A stretch of DNA of 64,000 nucleotides from Colius striatus (Eukaryota > Chordata > Aves > Coliiformes > Coliidae), in assembly GCF_028858725.1 (NCBI RefSeq), contig NC_084765.1, forward strand, positions 12,683,001 through 12,747,000, in the 5' to 3' direction. Positions 1 to 8,529 of the stretch are shown piece by piece; position 1 is the first letter of the stretch; each line of letters begins with the position of its first letter. The notes beneath the pieces are model-generated. The model saw nothing but the letters and a program-made list of their open reading frames with translations, was not told the DNA's origin and did no database searches. The translations under genes and the position numbers were made by a program.

Positions 1-3000
1 ATACCGTGGCACTTGTGCAAGCAATCAAATCAAAGTTTTATAACTATGCTATTGCTTAACAAGGTTAATCTTCTGTTCTGATGTTGTTTTCCAGATAAGG
101 AGTTTGTTCAACTCTTATCTCACCAGCAGAATGCACAAAACTGAATTGGAAATAAGTGTTGATTTTAAAATATTTTCAAAATGAGACCTTCCTCTATAGT
201 TCATCCCCTTTGTGCAACCCTGGCCACTCTACAGGTCTGATCCTGGCTGTATTTGGTAAGCTGCTGTGAGTTCCTCTTGAGGGATTCCCTCCATCAGGCT
301 TGGACAGAACTGAGTCTGGCAGGAACACAGCTGAGTTAAGAAAGTGTGTTGCCAGGTAGCATGAGGTAGGGCTTGAGCCTCTAGGCACCTGCTCAGAGTC
401 TGTGCTGCCGTGATGTAGGACAGAAGATGACAGAGCCACAGCCAGCTTCCCGCTGGTCTGCCTCTTCTGCTTTTCCAAGCAAACATCAGTGCAGGACAGT
501 GTGCCTCAGTTTGCTTTAAAAGATTATTCCACACTGGATTTTGAATATATATAGAGCAAACTGCTGCAAAACCAACTGAGCAAAAAAAGCTCAGTGGCAA
601 TGTTTCAATGAACTTAATGCAACCCTCATCTTCTGTTTAAAATGTCTTCCTTGCATTTTCTAAGGCATTTTAGAAGAAACTTTTCTTCTAGAATGATTCA
701 TAAATTTCTCAGTAATTAGTTCAAGAGTTCCATTTTCTCAAAAGCCATCACTGAAGCAGCCTGAATCCAGATTTAGTGTCCATTAAAAAGGAAATGCTTC
801 AGTGTTGGGATCTGTATCAGTGTTCTGGTCCTCAGGAGAGTATTGCATTTTTTTTTTTAATAAAAGAGAAGCTCTAATTTTGGGGCCAAATTTAAACTGA
901 ACTACAAGATGGATAGGTAGAATATTGTTTGTGTGGATAAGCTTGATGTGAACTATAGAAACTGAATTAAGCAAAGGATAAGACCAATTAAAGATGCGTG
1001 TTTTGCAAAAGCAAATGCTAACCAAAGTTTGGATGACAGGTACGGTGCTAGTTTCAGAGTTTAAGTTAGTTTCTGGCTATTAAAGTTACAGAATCACAGA
1101 AACTGGAGGCGAGAGATACAAAGAGAGTATATTCAGTTGATGATGTTCATTCCTCAGAGCATATGAAGTACAGATGTCATTCATGAGAAATGTTAAAACT
1201 ACCATGCCATAAAACTCTCCAGTGAAAGATATGCCATAACTGCAATGCAATCTATTCTTTTCTGTCCTGAGTCTCAATTGTAGAAGGCTCTTTCTAATGT
1301 GTGGTATCTCCTTGGTTGCCTTTTAAGCCCATATATTTCTGCTGTTTTGACTATAGTACCAGAGTGTAGATTATTATTGTTCCATAGCAAGAATTTATAT
1401 TTTTATTATCACATTTCTCTGTGTTTCCTTCTGCTAACTGTTTCCCCAATCTTCAAGTTTGTTCTTTAAAATCATGTTATGGGATCTCTGGTAACTCTTA
1501 CTGGTATGTTTCTGGACTTTCTCCAGCTTGCCCAAATCTTTTTGAGGTAGAGCATGCTGTCCCATGCTGTACACTAGCAGATCCAGATCTTACCAGCAGC
1601 AAGTATAGTGTAATGATTACCTCTTGACCCTTTAATATGATAATCCCATTAATATACAGCTTGCTTTTACAGCAGCACAATGTTGTTGATTCTGGCTTTG
1701 CTTACATCATTTTCTGCAGAACAGATAACAGTGAAATGTTAGAAAGATGCTTTCCTAGCAGCTCAATAGTGTTCACTTTTCCCCATGTGGCTTGTAGGGC
1801 TTTCTTAGGTGGCCATATGCAGAGACAGGATCCTCAATTAGGCTAGCCTATGCATCCAACCACAAACCCAGACAAGTAACTCCCCAGCTTCTCTTCGCAT
1901 GACCTTGTGATTTTTACAGCTTATTTTATCACATATTGCCTTTATCTGCAAAAGGCTTAATTAGGTGCTATGAAGAACAAGCTCAGAGAGAGAAGAGACC
2001 TAAATCACCCTCAAGTCTCTCATGAAGAACTTTCTGTTTATGTGGATTGTGGCATTGCCACTTCTACTCTTTCCATTTTGTAGGGTCCTCTCTCATCAGA
2101 CATGAAACATTCTTGGGAATGAAGATTGTGTCTGTGTAGCTCACAGTCTTGTCTGTCTTGAAGAATTACAGTTTATTATTGAAAAAAATCCCAACATAAG
2201 CACAAATACCACATTTATATATTAACAGTGTGTCAGCTGGTAACATTTAAGAACCTCACTGCAGTGTCTGTGGCTTGTTGACATAATGTCAATATCTACA
2301 GTAGAAAACAATTGCACTTAAAATGCATTGGGCAAATAATATCAAATAGTGGGATACTGTAAGAAGAAAGTAAGCCACTGTAAAATAGGACAGAATTATC
2401 TGAATTCCCTACAAATGTAAATAAATGTGTTTGAAGAAGAAATGCCTTCTACTTGGAGCTGCAGGTTGCATTAGGTCATCTTATTTCTTTTAAAAATATC
2501 CACTCATTTTGTAGCTCTTTGTTTGATCTGCTTTGAACCTATACCCATTGATTATTTTACCTGAGATATTAGCAGGCACTAAAAAAAGCAGAACAAGTTT
2601 CTTGGAAACAGATTGTTTCAGTAAATGTCCTGCTTTCCTAGCACAGTGCTCAGAAGAACCTCTCTGTGCTAGTTTTGCCATAAATACTGAACTTTCAGTT
2701 TTGGATTTGTCTAGTAACCAGAAACCATTATCCTGTGAAAAGCCAGAATCTTTTTTTTACAGCTTTGAAAATAGACAAACTGGTCTTTGCAGTTCTTTGT
2801 ACTGGGTAAACTAACTTTCCTCTCTTTCTTATGTGTAAGAGAAGAGACGTTTGCAAAAATGAAATCTTTCTGGTGAGAGCAGATGACGTATAACTGGGGG
2901 GAAAAAAAACAGGGCCAGCGTTCCAGCTGGGAGTCCCTCCATTAGCTCTGGCAAGGAGCAGCCAAAGTGCTTGCCAACATCCAAGTACCATTTTATCTAT

Positions 3001-3629
3001 ATGTGCACAAAAGTAGATCTATGGTCATTCATACCCGTTGCTTTAAATTTACGTTTCTTCCTGTGAAAGCTTAAAGTAGAAACTTTGGCATCTGAAATCC
3101 TGTATCACCGAATCCTATGAGCTGGGCTGCAGCCGGCGGCTGAGTCGCACTGGCAAGGGGAGGGCTTGACCCGCCTGGAACCAGCCGCAAGATGAAATAG
3201 AACTTTTTCCTCCCTGAAGAACTGAAAGATGCTATTACAACAGAGTCGTCGGGATCTTTTTTATTTTTTTAGGTGAAAAAAAGAATATTCTATGTGGGCA
3301 AGGAGTAAATAAATCCGCAAAAGGAATGTAAACGATTAACTGTTAATATAGGAAGAGGCAAGGAACAGTGCAGTGGGAGAGAAGTGTCTGACTGGAAATT
3401 CGGTCATCTGAGTCCCTACACTTTATTTCTGTTGGTGCAGCTGTGTAAGTCACGTTAAAGCAGCAAAAGAGATGCTGAGCCGTTTCTTTAAGTGCCATCT
3501 AATGTTTATAAATGCAACATCAGAGAAACTGAGGAGTCGTGAAACGGTAGAGATTTAAAATCAAACTTCTCTCCTGGATGATTCCCGTGAGAAGCATACC
3601 TGCGACAGAGTTGCCCTTTAAAACGAAAT
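1..3629. other. AT-rich upstream intergenic region, no gene recognised
   Basis: Only short open frames (under about 125 codons) without recognisable domains are present. The one identifiable item is the old CR1 relic at about 1420-1775. No CpG island, tRNA or exon-like set of splice signals is apparent before the island at 3630. Confidence 0.6.
1420..1775 (-). mobile_element. Ancient, strongly diverged CR1 (LINE) fragment
   Basis: Antisense segments such as TTCTGGACTTTCTCCAGCTTG, TAATGATTACCTCTTGACCC, and CAGCAGCACAATGTTGTTG followed by TTCTGCAGAAC and TTTCCTAGCAG appear in the order and spacing of the CR1 reverse-transcriptase 3' region seen in old amniote CR1 copies. Many substitutions and indels have destroyed the reading frame. 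Identification is from remembered consensus, not a search. Confidence 0.5.
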
Positions 3630-5004
3630 GTGAACTGTGCGTGCGCGGGGGCTCGGGGAGGCAGCTCCAAGGGGCGGTGGGCGATCGAGGCCCCGGCGGG
3701 AGGGAGGCGCGGGGCCGAGGGCGGCCTGAGGTGCGGGCGGACACTTCCAGCCCCACCGCACCGCCGCCTGGGGCGGGGTGAGCTCAGACCTGTGCGGGAA
3801 CTTCACTCAGAGCCTCACACCGCGCTTGTGGACTCGGAGCAAACTGGACCCGTCACAGCCCCTCACTCTGAGCACTTGGTGACCCCCTCACGGTCTCCCT
3901 CATCCCCGGGGGCCGTAACTCATAAAAAGCTACGAGGACGCATTAGAAAAGACTCCATCAAACCAACAAAGCCACCAAACCCCACTACTTGTCATCTTAA
4001 AAAAACCCATCAAACCCAAACCAAAACATAACCCACCCCTCAAAAACTAAACGGCTTTGGGATTGAAGTTCTGCAAAACGAGCGCGGAGCACCTGCGCAG
4101 CCCCGCTAGTGCCGGGAGGGCAGGGGAGGCGGGCACGGCCCCACGACAGGCTGACAGCGAGGGAAAGGACAAACCCTCACGGAGCGGTGAGCGACTCGCT
4201 TGGGGTTTCCAGTATGTCGGTGTTCCTATCTCAGCTTCAAAGCTAGAATCGCATCAAAAAGGGAGTGCCCGTCCGCCGTTCTCCGTACATCGTTCGCCTC
4301 CCGGTGAAACGCGCGATTACTGCCCGCGGGAGTGACCCGGGACACCGGCTTTCCCGAAAGCATCAACGAAGGAACGCCGGCAGGTCCGCAGGACAGCCTT
4401 CCGACCATGTTACGTAGCGGTCCGGTTTCGCTTGGCACCTGTCCCGCGGTGCGGCCGAGCAACGTGCGCGGGGCTCCGCTCGTCGCGGTGTCACCGCAGG
4501 CCCTGGCCGTTCCGTTGCTGACCGCTGCCATGGACAGTGTCCGCAGCAGCCGGCAACGACGGACCACGGCAGTGCAGGGGAGCGAGGGCAGGAGCGGGAC
4601 CGGGAGCGTCCCGTGCGCGCCGCTCCGTCCCTCGGTCCCGGCTGCCGGGGCTCACGATAGCGCTGAGGCAGTCCCTCTGCCGCGAGGGCACGCACCGGCT
4701 GCCGTCCTTGGCAAACGCCCTGCGACTTAGGACGGGCAGGAAAGACGCTCCCAGCCCCCGGCTCTCGGCAGGTAGTGGAAAGACTTTCCGCGTCCAGGCG
4801 TCGCAGAGCAGATCGCCCGGTCCGCTACTGCCCGCGCCCGCTCCGGCATGTAGTTGCCTCCCACCCCCGTCCCGTGTCGCGTCTCCCCGTGGACGTCCCC
4901 GCCGCGTCCGCCGGGCAGGTGCTTGCCGCGGCTGGGCAAACATCCTGCGCGGGCAGGTGCTGTGCCGCCGCGCCGTGACAAAGGGCCCTCGCGGTTGACT
5001 GATG

Positions 5005-5016
5005 GGGCAGCTGCCC
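5005..5016. promoter_or_regulatory. Palindromic E-box GGGCAGCTGCCC, candidate distal enhancer
   Basis: A 12-bp perfect palindrome centred on the E-box CAGCTG, about 890 bp upstream of the probable start site. Mammalian CALCA has a neuroendocrine enhancer about 1 kb upstream in which a CAGCTG-type helix-loop-helix site adjoins a second element. Position and core agree, but homology is inference only. Confidence 0.3.
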
Positions 5017-5650
5017 GGTAATCCCCTCCGGCGGGACTCGGCGTCACGCCGGGGGAAAGCGCCACCCCCCTTCCCCGTTGCCCTTCCGTGCACGGAAAGG
5101 CGGTGCACCTGCCCCTAGAGTTGTACGATGCTGATGGTGATGCCGATGGTTTCCTGCAGGAGCGCGGAGTTAGGCGCTGCCGCCGCGGGGCTGCTCCCAG
5201 GTGTTAGGGGCTTCTCGCCCTGGCGAGGGGAGGCGGAGTGGCAGCCGCAAGCACCCTGTCCCGCTGCAGGAGCAGCCGAGGGTGGGGAGCCCGAGTGCAC
5301 CCCTGGGGCGGGGGTCGGCGCTGCCCTGCCCGGAGAGGCGGCGGTCGCGGGCACTTCTGGACGCGGTGCCCATGCATCGCTGCACGCCCTGCCCGGCCCC
5401 GGCCCGTGCGGGACCCTCGCCCGCTGCTGTCGGGGCGCCGGGAGGGCGGCAGGTTACAGCCGCGCTCCCCGCTGAAGCCGCAGCGGTTGCCGGGCGGGCG
5501 GGGCGGGGGAGGAATCCCGGCTAGGGAGCGGCCCCGCTCTGCAATGCGGTCCCTCTGCTGCGGAGGTCGCCACGCGTGAGCGGTCGCACAGGGGAGTGGG
5601 GCCGGGCCGCGCAGCGTGAGTGTGACTGTGAGTGTGACCGGAATGCGAAT

Positions 5651-5679
5651 GCTGTGCTGTGCTGTGCTGTGCTGTGCTG
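5651..5679 (+). repeat. GCTGT pentanucleotide microsatellite
   Basis: Five perfect GCTGT units followed by a partial sixth, placed about 220-250 bp upstream of the probable start site and about 70 bp 5' of the CRE. Just before it, 5617-5640 holds an imperfect GTGAGTGTGACT repeat, so the whole of 5615-5680 is low-complexity. Length variation between individuals would be expected. Confidence 0.85.
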
Positions 5680-5747
5680 CCCCGGGCCGGCCCGCGCCGC
5701 CCCCCCGCCGGGTATTTTTGTGAATGGGACGCTCACAGAGCGGGGCG

Positions 5748-5755
5748 TGACGTCA
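5748..5755. promoter_or_regulatory. Perfect palindromic cAMP response element
   Basis: TGACGTCA lies about 145-150 bp upstream of the probable start site. It is the consensus full CRE bound by CREB/ATF factors. Mammalian CALCA promoters are known to be induced by cAMP through a CRE in the proximal promoter, so conserved use in this bird is likely; the binding itself is inferred. Confidence 0.8.
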
Positions 5756-5777
5756 GCACCGAGCCGGGCCTCGGCTC

Positions 5778-5782
5778 CCAAT
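5778..5782 (+). promoter_or_regulatory. CCAAT box
   Basis: CCAAT in the context CTCCCAATGGCGG, about 120 bp upstream of the probable start site and 23 bp downstream of the CRE. This fits an NF-Y type site. A second, inverted copy lies 36 bp further on. Confidence 0.55.
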
Positions 5783-5817
5783 GGCGGCCCGGGGCTCGCG
5801 GGGCGGCCGCGGCGGTG

Positions 5818-5822
5818 ATTGG
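5818..5822 (-). promoter_or_regulatory. Inverted CCAAT box (ATTGG)
   Basis: GTGATTGGTTGG contains ATTGG, the reverse complement of CCAAT, about 47 bp upstream of the TATA box. ATTGG followed by a pyrimidine-purine context is usual for NF-Y. The spacing to TATA is typical of proximal promoters. Confidence 0.55.
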
Positions 5823-5868
5823 TTGGCGGCGGCGCGCGGGCGCCCACGCAGGCTGCCGCGGCGGCAGG

Positions 5869-5874
5869 TATAAA
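5869..5874 (+). promoter_or_regulatory. TATA box of CALCA
   Basis: GGTATAAAGC in an otherwise GC-rich region. It predicts transcription start about 25-30 bp downstream, near the A at 5899 (GCGCACTGC). A splice donor follows at 5955, giving a short first exon as in mammalian CALCA. Confidence 0.85.
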
Positions 5875-5898
5875 GCGGCGGCGGTGGGCACAGCGCGC

Positions 5899-5954
5899 AC
5901 TGCAGTTCCGCGGCGCCCCGTCTGATCCCGCGCTCCGCCCGTTCCGCACTGCCG
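5899..5954 (+). other. CALCA: CALCA exon 1 (5' UTR)
   Basis: Non-coding first exon of about 56 nt. The 5' end is set from the TATA box and is approximate; the 3' end is set by the donor GCCG|GTAAGC. No ATG occurs in it. The exon is followed by an intron of about 1045 nt before the start codon exon. Confidence 0.75.
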
Positions 5955-6999
5955 GTAAGCACCGCACCGCGCCGCGCCCGGCCCGGGCAGCCCCAGCTGC
6001 CGCTCCTCCCGCGAGGGGTCCCTAGTGCCGTCAGTCATGTGTCTGTCTGCACCTGAGCGTGTGCAAGGGGGTGAGTCAAGGAAGTGAGGAGACAGTTACT
6101 CCTCGCTCTCTTCCTTTGCTTCGCCGACGCGACGTGGGTGCCTGCTGGGCAGGCAGGACGGTTTTCCCTATACAGTCCTCTCTAGGGCCCTGCTGCGTGT
6201 TGTGCGGGTGCTGGGTGCCCAGGAACAATGGGGTAGCAGATGCCTCTTGGCAGATGTTCAGGGGAGCCCCATCAAGAAAAGGGAGCAGTAGGAATGAAGC
6301 TCACATGGCAGTTAGTGATGTGCTTGTTTGAGTCTGAGACAGCGATGCTGTGAGAAAAGGAGTATATCTTAAAGGAGGTACCTTTAATTAGAGACTCTTT
6401 TGCATTTATTTTTTTGTCTTGTGACTGAGTTTTAACATCCTTTTTCTGGCTTCATAATAATTGAGATTTAGGAACTTAATGACTTAATTCTTACAGTGCA
6501 ATCTGAACTGGGATATTGATGTTCTATCAGCCAAGAAGCAAGCAGGTGAAGTGCTAACAGTGGCACTTTAGTCTTAAAAATATTAAACGCTAAACATTTC
6601 TTTTATTTCTTCTTTTTGTGTGACTCCTATCCCATAACTATGCCTGTTCACATCAGACACATTGACTGTGACATTGTGTGCAGCAGTTAGTCAGAGGAAC
6701 ACATTTCCCACCAGTCTAGGGGAAAGTCTGCACTCAGTGAATACAAATGGCTGTACAGAACTGCAGCTCTGAAGAGACACTTTTAAAATTCTCTGTAATA
6801 GTGCTAAGTTATCATAAAATTTCAAGGACCAAAGCCCAATACCAATAATGTAAGGAAAGGGAAAGGTAATAGTAAAAAAACCCCAAGCTGTTAGTATTTA
6901 TGCTACTTGTGGCTAGAAAATGATGACCTCTTTCAGTGGAACTTATAAGACTGAGAGGGTTGGAAAAGAGCCATTGCTTGATGTACCTCTTTGTTGTAG
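5955..6999 (+). other. CALCA: CALCA intron 1
   Basis: Runs from GTAAGC to the acceptor ACCTCTTTGTTGTAG. Its first 100 nt belong to the CpG island and the rest is AT-rich. I see no further coding segment, repeat family or alternative exon in it. Confidence 0.75.
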
Positions 7000-7095
7000 A
7001 GAGGAAATCATGGTTATGCTGAGGATTTCGTCCTTCCTTGCTGTTTATGCCTTGGTTGTGTGCCAGATGGACAGCTTCCAGGCAGCCCCTGTCAG
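7000..7095 (+). other. CALCA: CALCA exon 2 (start codon and signal peptide)
   Basis: Acceptor TTGTTGTAG|AGAGG and donor GTCAG|GTAAG. Ten untranslated nt precede the ATG at 7010. It encodes residues 1-28 plus two bases of codon 29 (Arg). The product begins [18 protein letters not shown], a typical signal peptide. The small exon and phase match exon 2 of vertebrate CALCA. Confidence 0.95.
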
Positions 7096-8529
7096 GTAAG
7101 AAGCTGGTCCTGTTGCTGAGAGCTATATTGGAATGGTATGGAAATACTTGATGTTCTTTAGAGATCTAGGAGAAAATAGACTACAATGACTTCTTTTGAT
7201 GCTATTTTTTTATTACATATCTGAACCATGCATGGGGATGGCTTATGTATTCATGCTAGTGAAAGACACTGCCAATGACATGCAGTGCCACATGACAGAC
7301 CCCCATCTCCTGTGCATTGCTCTCTGCAGCAGTCCGGGTTTTATTCACCCTTGTTTTGCTTGCGTCTCTTCAGACCTGGCTTGGAATCCATAACAGACCG
7401 AGTGACGCTCAGTGATTACGAAGCTCGGAGGTTATTAAATGCACTGGTGAAAGAGTTCATACAGATGACAGCAGAAGAGCTGGAGCAAGCCTCTGAGGGG
7501 AACAGGTAAGGGCTGCAGTCCTGAGGCGGAAGAAGGGCAAGGGGGGAACGTGATGGCTTTTTGATATTTAGCAAAAGCCACCTGAGCAGATCCTCTGCAG
7601 GCAAGGGGTTTTGGGTTTTTTTTTTGTTTCTTGGAATTATGGCTCTGTGGTCACTGAACTGGCAAAGAACAATACTGCAGAGACATCTTAATGTTGGTAT
7701 CAAGAGAATGTCTTTCACCTAGTTAACTTGCATCTACCTGTCTCTTACAATTGAAAGTGGAGTGTGATTTGAGCTTGAATGATGGGGTTATGTTAAAATA
7801 TGGCAGCAAAAGGTATGTCTTCCTAGTGGGAGTGTTAGGGGCCATTCAGTCACTCTTGGATTCTCTGTCATGCAAGTGCATGCTGTTGTGAGGCATGGGG
7901 CATGGGAAGTCCTTGGCAGAGGGGGAGGTGTTCCTCCTAATGCATGCACCACTCTCTCCTGAAGACCAAAGGCATGCAAGAACATTTGCACTATCCTAAC
8001 AGGATTTGTGTTGCAAAGCATGGTGGTGATGTATGAGAGACTGAGGAGCATGCTGAATACATGGAAAGTAAAACTTCTGACCTCTGAGTATGGTCATCCA
8101 AAAGGCTAATGAGCTTGCTTTTCAGTGAAGTTGAATTCATTGAAAAACAGTATTTTCCTTCTGACTGCATTTGTATGAACTTTCCTTGCATGGAATGTGT
8201 TGTGGAGGGTTTTTAAATTGAGTTTCCTGACTGTAACTGTATACCTAGAAAAGAAATGCATGAACATGCATGTTTGAGATTTGCTCTTCCTTTGGGCATG
8301 TGTTTTGTTTTTTTTTTTTCCCTCCTGCAGCCTGGATAGACCCATTTCCAAACGCTGTGCCAGTCTGAGTACTTGTGTTCTGGGCAAACTGTCTCAAGAA
8401 TTGCACAAATTGCAAACTTACCCTCGCACTGACGTCGGGGCTGGAACTCCTGGCAAGAAACGAAATGTGCTGAGTGACCTGGAACATGAACGCTATGCAA
8501 ACTATGGGGAGCCCCTAGGAAACAACTAG
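7010..8529 (+). CDS. CALCA: Procalcitonin (calcitonin isoform of CALCA), join of 7010-7095, 7374-7505, 8331-8529
   Basis: Precursor of calcitonin, a secreted C-terminally amidated hormone that acts on the calcitonin receptor and lowers blood calcium. The three segments (86, 132 and 199 nt) join in one open frame of 138 codons plus TAG. Residues 1 to about 25 form a signal peptide (hydrophobic [13 protein letters not shown] core, probable cleavage near SFQA|AP). Residues 26-81 are the N-terminal propeptide ending in ISKR. Residues 82-113 are the 32-residue hormone, with Cys82 and Cys88 for the N-terminal disulfide ring and a C-terminal Pro. GKKR (114-117) supplies the amidation glycine and the dibasic cleavage site. 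Residues 118-138 are a 21-residue C-terminal peptide. The start ATG at 7010 has A at -3 and G at +4; a second in-frame ATG lies at codon 3. Length and layout match avian procalcitonin as I know it. The presence of both a calcitonin and a CGRP exon argues for CALCA over CALCB. Confidence 0.97.

Larger units (their letters stand above)
3630..6050. promoter_or_regulatory. CpG island covering the CALCA promoter and exon 1
   Basis: The sequence switches from AT-rich to very GC-rich with dense CpG around 3630 and returns to AT-rich after about 6050. It contains the promoter, exon 1 and the first part of intron 1, and extends about 2.3 kb upstream of the probable start site. A G-depleted A/C-rich tract interrupts it at about 3945-4050. 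Long open frames on both strands here are expected from GC-rich sequence lacking stop codons and do not resemble known proteins. A divergent non-coding transcript is possible but nothing in the sequence proves one. Confidence 0.85.

Noticed and set aside
4491-5108. 205-codon minus-strand open frame in the CpG island
   Set aside because: Arg/Pro/Gly-rich product typical of GC-rich non-coding DNA, overlapped by open frames in other phases and on the other strand, with no recognisable domain.
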